Shown one piece after another: positions 1-6,356 of a stretch of 33,866 bases of DNA; the first letter of the stretch is position 1, and each line of letters opens with the position of its first letter. The translations under genes and the position numbers were made by a program. Origin of the DNA: RGIG995 sp045603745 (GTDB lineage Bacteria; Bacillota; Clostridia; Oscillospirales; UBA644). Below the pieces are notes generated by a model that saw only the letters and a list, made by a program, of their open reading frames with translations, made no database searches and was not told where the DNA came from. The stretch covers positions 1 through 33,866 of the forward strand of contig JAZUMQ010000041.1 in assembly GCA_045603745.1 (NCBI GenBank), written 5' to 3'.

Positions 1-1
1 C

Positions 2-1321
2 ATTGTGGACTATCACTGCCATATTGACCCGAGGGAGATCTTTGAGGACAGAAAATTTGAGAATATCACTCAGCTTTGGCTGGGCGGCGACCATTACAAA
101 TGGCGGCTCATGCGCTGGGGCGGCGTGGATGAAGCTTACATCACGGGTAACGCCTCCGACAGAGATAAATTCCAAAAGTTTGCCGAGGTGCTGCCACGCG
201 CCGTGGGTAATCCCATGTACCATTGGTGCCATCTGGAACTGCAACGGTATTTCGGATATGACGGCATTTTAAACGGGGAAACTGCAGAAACGGTTTGGAA
301 TCTTGCGAACGAAAAATTAAAAGAAGAAGCGATGAGCGTCCGTGGGTTGATCGAACAGAGCAACGTGGCGTTTGTCGGTACCACCGACGACCCCATTGAT
401 TCCTTGGAATGGCACGCAAAACTTGCCGCCGATCCCACCATGAAAACCGTCGTCGCTCCTTCGTTCCGTCCCGACAAGGCTTTGAATATTGATAAAGCCG
501 GTTGGAAGGAATATATTGAAACTTTGTCTTCCGTTTCCGGAGTTGTCATTGACGGAATAGATTCTTTGAAAGAGGCTTTGAAAAAACGCCTTGACCATTT
601 TGACGCCCACGGGTGTCGTGCCAGCGACCATGGTTTGGATTATATCATTTGTCGTCTTGCAGATAAAGACACCGTAGATAATATTGTGAAAAAAGGACTT
701 TCCGGACAAGCAACTTCCGTGGAAGAAGCGGAAATCTTGAAGACCGATCTTCTGATTTTCTGTGCCGAACAATACGTTCGCCTCGGTTGGGTGATGCAGT
801 TGCACTATAATTGCTTGCGAAATCCCAATTCCGCCATGTTCCGTCGTCTCGGTCCCGATACGGGATTTGACGTGATCGGACCCAACAATTGCACCGGAAA
901 ATTGGCAAGACTTTTGGACGTGCTCAATGAAAAAAATGCTCTGCCCCGGACGATTCTTTACAGTCTGGACGCCGGTGATAACGAAGTGATCGACGCCCTT
1001 CTCGGTGCTTTCCAAGGAACCGACGTTCCCGGCAAGATCCAGCACGGAAGTGCTTGGTGGTTTAATGATAATAAGCAGGGTATGATCGATCAGTTGGTCA
1101 GTCTTGCAAACCTCAGCCTTTTGGGGAATTTCGTAGGAATGCTGACCGACTCCCGGAGTTTTCTCAGTTACACGCGCCACGAATATTTCCGCCGGATTCT
1201 GTGTCAGCTGATTGGAACGTGGGTAGAAAACGGCGAATATCCCAACGACGAAAAGACCCTTAAGATCATCGTTCAAGATATTTGTTACTATAACGCCGAA
1301 CGCTATTTTAATTTAAAATAA
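2..1321 (+). CDS. uxaC: Glucuronate isomerase, 5' end outside the window
   Basis: This enzyme interconverts D-glucuronate and D-fructuronate (and galacturonate and tagaturonate), the entry step of hexuronate breakdown in the cytoplasm. The frame is already open at base 2 and reads I-V-D-Y-H-C-H-I-D-P. The DYHCH metal-binding motif normally lies about 25 residues into UxaC, so the GTG at 5 is not the true start and a short N-terminal piece is missing. The visible 438 residues cover the rest of the roughly 465-residue family, including the LHYNCLRN segment. The gene is followed after 13 bases by uxuA, with the SD aggag at 1321-1325 just past its stop. It is the first visible gene of the glucuronate operon, whose promoter lies upstream. 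The family assignment is firm. Confidence 0.95.
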   Translation: MVDYHCHIDPREIFEDRKFENITQLWLGGDHYKWRLMRWGGVDEAYITGNASDRDKFQKFAEVLPRAVGNPMYHWCHLELQRYFGYDGILNGETAETVWNLANEKLKEEAMSVRGLIEQSNVAFVGTTDDPIDSLEWHAKLAADPTMKTVVAPSFRPDKALNIDKAGWKEYIETLSSVSGVVIDGIDSLKEALKKRLDHFDAHGCRASDHGLDYIICRLADKDTVDNIVKKGLSGQATSVEEAEILKTDLLIFCAEQYVRLGWVMQLHYNCLRNPNSAMFRRLGPDTGFDVIGPNNCTGKLARLLDVLNEKNALPRTILYSLDAGDNEVIDALLGAFQGTDVPGKIQHGSAWWFNDNKQGMIDQLVSLANLSLLGNFVGMLTDSRSFLSYTRHEYFRRILCQLIGTWVENGEYPNDEKTLKIIVQDICYYNAERYFNLK

Positions 1322-1334
1322 GGAGAGAACCATC

Positions 1335-2420
1335 ATGCAAATGACGTTTCGCTGGTACGGTGAGGGAAATGACAAGATCCCCCTTTCCGACATCAAGCAA
1401 ATCCCCGGGGTTTCCGGTCTGGTTTGGGCATTGCACGATAAGATGCCCGGGGAAGTTTGGGAAGTGGAAGAGATCGCCAAAGTCCAAAAGCAATTGGAAC
1501 CCTACGGTTTTCATATGGACGTGGTGGAATCGGTCAACGTTCACGACGATATTAAGATTGGTCTTCCTACCCGGGATCGGTATATTGAAAATTACAAACA
1601 GACCATTCGCAATCTTTCCAAATTCGGTGTTAAGGTCATCTGCTATAACTTTATGCCCATTTTTGACTGGACTCGAAGCGATTTGTTTCACCCGGTCGGA
1701 GACGGTTCTACCGCCCTGTTTTATGAAAAGGGTATGATTCAGACCGACTACAACGCCATGGCAAAGTATATTCTCGATTTTACCGAGAAATACAACATGA
1801 GTTTCCCCGGTTGGGAACCGGAACGCATGGCGAAGTTGGACGAACTGTTTCAAGCCTACGCCGACGTGGATCATGAAAAACTTTGGGCAAATCTGAAATA
1901 CTTTTTGGAAGCCATCATGCCCACCTGTCGGGAATGTGATATTAAAATGGCGATTCATATGGACGATCCCCCGTGGGATATTTTCGGATTGCCCCGTCTG
2001 TTGATCAACGAGGAGAATATTAACCGGTTCTTGCGTATGGTGGACGACGAATACAACTGTCTGACTCTTTGCTCCGGTTCGCTGAATGCCGACCCCAACA
2101 ACAACGTGGCAGACATTATCCGCAAGCATTGTGACCGCATCGCCTTTGCCCATATCCGTAACGTCAAGCACTTTGAAAACGGCGACTTCTCCGAAGCCAG
2201 TCATCGGGATTGTGATGGCGATACCGGAATTTTGGAGATCATGCGTGCCTACCACGATTGCGGTTACAAGGGGTATATCCGCCCCGACCACGGAAGACAT
2301 CTTTGGGGGGAAGGCCCCGGTACGGTACGCCCCGGCTATGGTCTTTACGATCGGGCGCTGGGGATTATGTATATGTTGGGTTGTTGGGATATGCTCGACC
2401 GACTCAACGGTGAAGCGTAA
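1335..2420 (+). CDS. uxuA: Mannonate dehydratase
   Basis: UxuA dehydrates D-mannonate to 2-keto-3-deoxygluconate using a divalent metal. The 361-residue protein begins MQMTFRWYG, matching the family's N-terminal FRWYG signature. It carries the H-x-DDPPWDIFGLPR segment (about residues 210-224) and the RPDHGRHLW motif near residue 316, both typical of UxuA. Length agrees with Gram-positive members (about 360 residues). The ATG at 1335 lies nine bases after the SD aggag (1321-1325); a second ATG at 1341 is possible but less well spaced. It sits between uxaC and the fructuronate reductase, so the operon encodes consecutive steps. Confidence 0.96.
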   Translation: MQMTFRWYGEGNDKIPLSDIKQIPGVSGLVWALHDKMPGEVWEVEEIAKVQKQLEPYGFHMDVVESVNVHDDIKIGLPTRDRYIENYKQTIRNLSKFGVKVICYNFMPIFDWTRSDLFHPVGDGSTALFYEKGMIQTDYNAMAKYILDFTEKYNMSFPGWEPERMAKLDELFQAYADVDHEKLWANLKYFLEAIMPTCRECDIKMAIHMDDPPWDIFGLPRLLINEENINRFLRMVDDEYNCLTLCSGSLNADPNNNVADIIRKHCDRIAFAHIRNVKHFENGDFSEASHRDCDGDTGILEIMRAYHDCGYKGYIRPDHGRHLWGEGPGTVRPGYGLYDRALGIMYMLGCWDMLDRLNGEA

Positions 2421-2469
2421 TTTCTGGAAATTAAGATAAACGAAACGAAAAGAGGAGAAAGAACAACAT

Positions 2470-3321
2470 ATGAAACAAAACGTTTTGAATACCGATCTGA
2501 CCGGCAAAGTTGCCGTCGTGACCGGTGCCGGCGGTGTTTTGTGCAGTTACTTTGCGAAAGTTCTTGCTCGGGCGGGTGCAAAAGTTGCCCTTCTTGACAT
2601 CAACGAACAAGCCGCCCAAAGGTATGCTGACGAAATTATCGCCGAAGGGGGCGTTGCAAAAGCCTATGCCTGCAACGTGTTGGACAAAGCCGCTTGCTAC
2701 GCCGTTGCCGATCAAGTTGCCGCCGATCTTGGCGCCTGCGATATTTTGGTGAACGGTGCCGGCGGAAATAATCCCAGAGCCACCACCGACAAAGAATATT
2801 TTGAATTGGGCGATATTGACGAAGACACCAAATCTTTCTTTGATCTGGAATCGGAAGGTGTGGGATTTGTCTTTAATCTGAATTTCTTAGGAACGCTGAT
2901 TCCCACGCAAGCCTTTGCCCGTCAGATGGTGGGGCGAGAAGGGTGCAATATCCTCAATATTTCGTCCATGAACGCCTATACCCCCCTCACTAAGATTCCC
3001 GCGTATTCCGGAGCAAAGGCGGCCATTTCCAATTTTACCCAATGGCTTGCCGTTCACTTCTCCAAAGTGGGAATTCGGGTTAACGCCATTGCCCCCGGGT
3101 TCTTCTCCACCAAGCAGAATGCAAAACTTCTGTTTAACGAAGACGGAACCCCCACAGCCCGCACCGGTAAGATCCTTGCCGCTACCCCCATGGGACGGTT
3201 CGGCGAGAGCGAAGAGCTGGAAGGCGGTCTTTTGTTCCTTGTAAATAATGAAGCCGCAGGCTTTATCACCGGAGTTGTCCTGCCCATCGACGGCGGATTC
3301 TCCGCATATTCAGGAGTGTGA
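2470..3321 (+). CDS. SDR-family D-mannonate oxidoreductase (fructuronate reductase)
   Basis: A 283-residue short-chain dehydrogenase/reductase. The N-terminal Rossmann motif starts TGAGGVLC near residue 19. An NGAGG segment follows near residue 95, the catalytic serine lies in NISSMNAY, and the active-site YSGAK gives the Y-x-x-x-K pair. The C-terminal PIDGGFSAYSGV tail is typical of SDR mannonate oxidoreductases of the B. subtilis YjmF type. It probably reduces D-fructuronate to D-mannonate, linking UxaC to UxuA. The pathway role is inferred mainly from position, because E. coli UxuB belongs to a different, long-chain dehydrogenase family. The ATG at 2470 follows the SD gaggagaaag (2451-2460). 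Confidence 0.88.
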   Translation: MKQNVLNTDLTGKVAVVTGAGGVLCSYFAKVLARAGAKVALLDINEQAAQRYADEIIAEGGVAKAYACNVLDKAACYAVADQVAADLGACDILVNGAGGNNPRATTDKEYFELGDIDEDTKSFFDLESEGVGFVFNLNFLGTLIPTQAFARQMVGREGCNILNISSMNAYTPLTKIPAYSGAKAAISNFTQWLAVHFSKVGIRVNAIAPGFFSTKQNAKLLFNEDGTPTARTGKILAATPMGRFGESEELEGGLLFLVNNEAAGFITGVVLPIDGGFSAYSGV

Positions 3322-3326
3322 TTGAT

Positions 3327-3887
3327 ATGGAAAAATTTGTCCCTGTGGTGGTCATCAAAGAATTGTCCGAAACCGATAAAATTCTGACCGCCTTGAAAAA
3401 CAACGGTATTAACTGTGCGGAAATTACGTTCCGTACCGCTTGTGCCGCCGAAGCCATTGCCTATGCTTGTAAAAACTATCCCGAAATGTCCATCGGGGCA
3501 GGTACGGTCATCAATGGGGAACAATGCAACGCCGCTTTGGAAGCCGGTGCTCAGTTCATCGTTTCTCCCGGTCTTTCCGTTGCCGTTGCAAAGATTTGTA
3601 ATGAGAAAAATATTCCCTACTATCCCGGTTGTGTCACCCCCACCGAGATCATGCAGGCGCTGGAATTGGGCATTACCACCGTTAAATTCTTCCCTGCCAA
3701 CATCTACGGCGGCTTGAAGGCGCTGAAAGCCTTGTCCGCCCCCTTCCCCCAGGTGAAATTTATTCCCACCGGTGGAGTAGACCGGAGCAATATCGACGAA
3801 TTTTTGGCTTTTGATAAGATTGCAGCCATCGGCGGCAGTTTCTTCGTCAAGGAAGCCTTGGAAAAAATGGAGGCAGAAAATAAATGA
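3327..3887 (+). CDS. eda: 2-keto-3-deoxy-6-phosphogluconate (KDPG) aldolase
   Basis: Class I aldolase splitting KDPG into pyruvate and glyceraldehyde-3-phosphate. The protein (186 residues from ATG 3327) shows the AEITFRT segment with the catalytic glutamate, the GAGTV motif, the PGCVTPTEI phosphate-binding turn, and the Schiff-base lysine in TTVKFFPA. The upstream in-frame GTG at 3318 leaves only one base after the SD caggag (3311-3316), whereas ATG 3327 has ten; I therefore chose 3327. The SD lies inside the end of the preceding SDR gene, so translation of the two is close-coupled. The stop overlaps the kdgK start (ATGA). Confidence 0.95.
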   Translation: MEKFVPVVVIKELSETDKILTALKNNGINCAEITFRTACAAEAIAYACKNYPEMSIGAGTVINGEQCNAALEAGAQFIVSPGLSVAVAKICNEKNIPYYPGCVTPTEIMQALELGITTVKFFPANIYGGLKALKALSAPFPQVKFIPTGGVDRSNIDEFLAFDKIAAIGGSFFVKEALEKMEAENK

Positions 3888-4906
3888 GCAGAATCGTAAC
3901 TTTCGGCGAAATTATGCTTCGCCTTGCACCCGACGGATACTATCGTTTCTTTCAAAATGACGTAATGCAAGCCACCTTTGGCGGCGGCGAAGCCAACGTT
4001 GCCGTATCCCTTGCCAATTACGGTATGGACAGCGTGTACGTCACCAAATTGCCCAAGCACGCCATCGGTCAGGCGGCAGTCAATTCTCTGCGTTATTTCG
4101 GAGTTGATACCTCCAAAATCGTCCGGGGCGGAGATCGTGTGGGAATCTATTTCCTGGAAAAAGGCGCTTCTCAACGGGGTTCTGTCTGTATTTACGACCG
4201 TGCCCATTCCGCTATTGCGGAAGCCCAATCCGGGGATTTCGATTGGGATTCCATCTTTGAAGGCGCCGATTGGTTTCATTTTACCGGGATTACTCCGGCG
4301 TTGGGACAGAACGTTGCCGATCTTTGTCTGGAAGCCTGCAAGGCCGCAAAAGCCAAGGGTGTTAAGATCTCCTGCGATCTGAACTATCGGGGCAAACTGT
4401 GGACGAGAGAACAGGCGAGAGCCACCATGACCGAACTTTGCAAATACGTGGACGTCTGCATTTCCAACGAAGAAGACGCCAAAGACGTCTTTGGAATTGA
4501 AGCGGAAGGAACCGACATTTACGGTGGAAAACTGAACCACGAAGGTTATAAATCCGTCGCAAAACAACTGGCGGATAAATTTGGCTTTGAAAAGGTTGCC
4601 ATCACTCTGCGTTCTTCCATTTCTGCCAGCGATAACGACTGGGCGGGAATGTTGTACGATGGAGAAAACTATTGTTTCTCCAAATCCTATCACCTGCACA
4701 TCGTCGACCGGGTTGGTGGGGGAGATTCCTTTGGGGGCGGATTGATCTATTCCATTCTGTCCGGCAAAGATACCCAGCAAGCCATTGAATTTGCCGTGGC
4801 GGCATCGGCGCTTAAACATTCCGTGGAAGGAGACTACAACCGGGTCTCCGTGTCCGAGGTTGAAAAATTAGCCGGTGGCGACGGAAGCGGACGGGTGCAG
4901 AGATAA
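3884..4906 (+). CDS. kdgK: 2-keto-3-deoxygluconate kinase (PfkB family)
   Basis: This ribokinase-family sugar kinase probably phosphorylates 2-keto-3-deoxygluconate to KDPG, supplying the aldolase encoded just upstream. The 340-residue protein has the N-terminal GGGEANVAVSLANYG substrate-binding motif and the C-terminal DRVGGGDSFGGG motif. The latter contains the catalytic Asp of the PfkB signature, with Gly in place of the usual Ala in GAGD. Its ATG overlaps the eda stop codon by four bases, implying translational coupling. It is the last gene of the glucuronate operon and is followed by a repeat-like element and a strong terminator. Substrate specificity is inferred from operon context. Confidence 0.9.
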   Translation: MSRIVTFGEIMLRLAPDGYYRFFQNDVMQATFGGGEANVAVSLANYGMDSVYVTKLPKHAIGQAAVNSLRYFGVDTSKIVRGGDRVGIYFLEKGASQRGSVCIYDRAHSAIAEAQSGDFDWDSIFEGADWFHFTGITPALGQNVADLCLEACKAAKAKGVKISCDLNYRGKLWTREQARATMTELCKYVDVCISNEEDAKDVFGIEAEGTDIYGGKLNHEGYKSVAKQLADKFGFEKVAITLRSSISASDNDWAGMLYDGENYCFSKSYHLHIVDRVGGGDSFGGGLIYSILSGKDTQQAIEFAVAASALKHSVEGDYNRVSVSEVEKLAGGDGSGRVQR

Positions 4907-4907
4907 G

Positions 4908-5022
4908 GGTTGAGATATAAGATCTGATTCTTCATTTTCGTATTTTGCATTTTGCCCAGCCGTCCCTGACCCGTAGGGTTGGGGAAGGGGGACCATCCGA
5001 AGGATGGTGGAAGGGGTGCATT
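4908..5022. repeat. Repeat-like intergenic element with small hairpins
   Basis: A non-coding stretch between kdgK and its terminator. It starts with a T-rich run of cattttcgtattttgcatttt type, then a C/G-biased block holding two short palindromes, ACCC-gta-GGGT (4969-4979) and ACCATCC-gaa-GGATGGT (4992-5008). The composition differs sharply from the flanking genes and resembles dispersed intergenic repeats common in Clostridia. Only one copy is present in this window, so repeat status is inferred and not demonstrated. Confidence 0.4.
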
Positions 5023-5024
5023 TA

Positions 5025-5055
5025 AAAAAGTCGGCAGGTTTTCTGCCGACTTTTT
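5025..5055. terminator. Intrinsic terminator after the glucuronate operon
   Basis: A perfect 13-bp stem, AAAAAGTCGGCAG (5025-5037) and CTGCCGACTTTTT (5043-5055), with a GTTTT loop. The A and T runs make it potentially active in both directions. It separates kdgK from the MerR gene. Confidence 0.88.
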
Positions 5056-5086
5056 GAACAATTTGTGACATAACCCGGGTAGGGTA

Positions 5087-5117
5087 TTGCTCGTGACGTT
5101 GGGTAACGTGCTATAAT
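5087..5117 (+). promoter_or_regulatory. MerR-type promoter with 19-bp spacer and central dyad
   Basis: The -35 is TTGCTC (5087-5092) and the -10 is a perfect TATAAT (5112-5117), separated by 19 bp. Spacers of 19-20 bp are the hallmark of promoters that MerR-family activators untwist. The spacer holds the inverted repeat ACGTT-GGGT-AACGT (5096-5109), the expected regulator site. It lies directly upstream of the MerR gene, so autoregulation is the natural inference. Confidence 0.75.
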
Positions 5118-5138
5118 GGGAGCAAGGAGGTGAATGCT

Positions 5139-5861
5139 ATGTCACAATACACTACGGGAGAATTGGCAAAACTGTGCGGTGTTACGGTTCGGACGGTTCA
5201 ATATTACGACAACCGGGGAATCCTGCTTCCCAGCACGTTGAGTGAAGGCGGAAGAAGGTTGTACTCGGAAGAAGATCTGCAAAAGATGAAACAGATCTGC
5301 TTTTTGCGGGAATTGGATCTTCCCTTGAACAGTATCGCCCAGTTGCTTTCCGAACCGGAGCCGGAAAAGGTGTTGTCTCTGTTGCTTTCCCAACAGGAGG
5401 CGATTCTGCAGAAAGAGATGGACGACCGAAAAGAACGGCTGGAACAACTTCATCAGTTGCGCTGGGGCTTGGAAAAGACCAAGAATTTTTCCGTAAATTC
5501 CATTACCGACATAGCGGCACAAATGAAAAACAAAAAAAGACTGTACAAAATTCGCGGAATCATGTTCGGTGTCGGTTTGCTTTTGGACGCCATCGAAATC
5601 GGCGCGTTGATCTACGCTTTGAACACCGGAAACTGGTGGTGGTTCGGGGCAGGAATGGTCATCGTGATTTTGGGTGGAATTTGGGTTTCTTCCTATTATT
5701 TTAAAAACGTGGATTATATCTGCCCTCAGTGTAACCACGTGTTCAAACCCAAGTTTAAAGAAGCCTTTTGGGCGAACCATACTCCCAACACCCGGAAACT
5801 GACCTGTCCCCATTGCGGACACAAAGGTTTCTGCGTGGAAACCGCAACGGAAAACAAATAA
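5139..5861 (+). CDS. MerR-family regulator with two membrane segments and a zinc ribbon
   Basis: A 240-residue protein. Residues 3-70 form a MerR helix-turn-helix and wing (TTGELAKLCGVTVRTVQYYD, GRRLYSEEDL). Residues about 75-130 are a helical, charged dimerisation region. Two hydrophobic segments (about 139-161 and 166-187) look transmembrane. The tail carries CPQC (195-198) and CPHC (223-226), a zinc-ribbon pair. In place of a drug- or metal-binding pocket it therefore has a membrane hairpin and a metal-binding tail. The ATG at 5139 is preferred to the GTG at 5130, which overlaps the SD aaggagg (5124-5130). The effector and targets are unknown; it may sense a membrane or envelope signal. 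It is monocistronic, with its own MerR-type promoter and a downstream hairpin. Confidence 0.85.
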   Translation: MSQYTTGELAKLCGVTVRTVQYYDNRGILLPSTLSEGGRRLYSEEDLQKMKQICFLRELDLPLNSIAQLLSEPEPEKVLSLLLSQQEAILQKEMDDRKERLEQLHQLRWGLEKTKNFSVNSITDIAAQMKNKKRLYKIRGIMFGVGLLLDAIEIGALIYALNTGNWWWFGAGMVIVILGGIWVSSYYFKNVDYICPQCNHVFKPKFKEAFWANHTPNTRKLTCPHCGHKGFCVETATENK

Positions 5862-5867
5862 AAACAA

Positions 5868-5892
5868 GAGCCGGAAGATTTTCTTCCGGTTC
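5868..5892 (+). terminator. Terminator after the MerR gene
   Basis: An 11-bp stem (5868-5878 with 5882-5892, one G-U pair) with a TTT loop, followed by aaattttaattg. The T-tract is weak, but the position seven bases past the stop codon fits a terminator. Confidence 0.65.
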
Positions 5893-5935
5893 AAATTTTA
5901 ATTGTAAAAAAAATGTGAAAAGTTGAAAAAGTCCC

Positions 5936-5964
5936 TTGACAAATCATGGAAATGGGAGTATAAT
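5936..5964 (+). promoter_or_regulatory. Consensus sigma-A promoter of feoA
   Basis: TTGACA (5936-5941), a 17-bp spacer, then TATAAT (5959-5964): all twelve consensus positions match. Transcription should start near 5971, immediately before the operator-like palindrome, so strong repression is expected when iron is plentiful. Confidence 0.92.
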
Positions 5965-5971
5965 AGCAACT

Positions 5972-5989
5972 GGTTAGGGTATGCTAACC
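5972..5989 (+). promoter_or_regulatory. Palindromic operator at the feoA transcription start
   Basis: GGTTAGGGTATGCTAACC has perfect arms GGTTAG and CTAACC. The half-sites resemble those of DtxR/IdeR-type iron regulators (GGTTAG...CTAACC), though here the arms are six bases apart. It sits eight bases after the -10, where a bound repressor would block initiation. A related palindrome precedes feoB. The identity of the regulator is inferred; no such gene is in the window. Confidence 0.7.
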
Positions 5990-6019
5990 GAAAGAATAAG
6001 CACAAATAAGGTGAATGAT

Positions 6020-6232
6020 ATGACCTTGAAAGACGCCAAGGAAGGAATTGAATACATCATTCGCTCCATTGAGACCGACGACGAAGAATTGGACGCCTTT
6101 TTGTTCTCCTTGGGTTGTTACAGCGGAGAACCGATTACGGTCATCTCCCACTTGAAGGGTGGTTGTGTCGTTTCCATCAAAGACGGCAGATATAATATTG
6201 ACAACCAGTTGGCAGAAGCCATTTTGATCTAA
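6020..6232 (+). CDS. feoA: FeoA, small SH3-like ferrous iron transport protein
   Basis: A 70-residue protein beginning MTLKDAKEG, with the compact beta-rich FeoA pattern (LGCYSGEPITVISHLKGGCVVSIKDGRYNIDNQLAEAI). FeoA is a cytoplasmic partner needed for FeoB-mediated Fe(II) uptake. The frame is open from an ATG at 5981, but that codon lies inside the operator, about ten bases after the predicted transcription start and without an SD. The ATG at 6020 follows taaggtga (6007-6014), so I start there. The length fits the family (about 70-85 residues). A terminator follows directly, so feoA and feoB may be partly separate transcription units. Confidence 0.92.
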   Translation: MTLKDAKEGIEYIIRSIETDDEELDAFLFSLGCYSGEPITVISHLKGGCVVSIKDGRYNIDNQLAEAILI

Positions 6233-6262
6233 AAACAGACGGCGAAAGCCGATTGTTTTTTT
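6231..6262 (+). terminator. Terminator between feoA and feoB
   Basis: A CGGC-gaaa-GCCG core (6240-6251) with a GAAA tetraloop, extended past one A.A mismatch by an A/T lower stem and ending in seven T. It begins at the feoA stop codon and would limit read-through into feoB. Confidence 0.75.
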
Positions 6263-6269
6263 GCCCGAC

Positions 6270-6287
6270 AGTTAGCATAGGGTAACT
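6270..6287 (+). promoter_or_regulatory. Second feo operator, upstream of feoB
   Basis: AGTTAGCATAGGGTAACT has arms AGTTA and TAACT. Its reverse complement, AGTTACCCTATGCTAACT, aligns with the feoA site as GTTA-N3-TATGCTAAC. Finding the same motif before both genes supports one regulator controlling both. I could not identify a convincing -35/-10 pair for feoB around it. Confidence 0.62.
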
Positions 6288-6356
6288 ACAGTTTTCAAAA
6301 ACTGTTTTATATAAAAAGAAGAAGAAAAACATTGTATAAATCAGGAGGAAACTACT

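Noticed and set aside
317..4819. Long antisense frames over uxaC, uxuA and kdgK
   Set aside because: They mirror strongly conserved genes, have no ribosome binding sites of note and show no family signature.
5981..6019. Upstream ATG extending feoA by 13 codons
   Set aside because: It lies inside the operator just after the predicted transcription start and lacks an SD; ATG 6020 has one.
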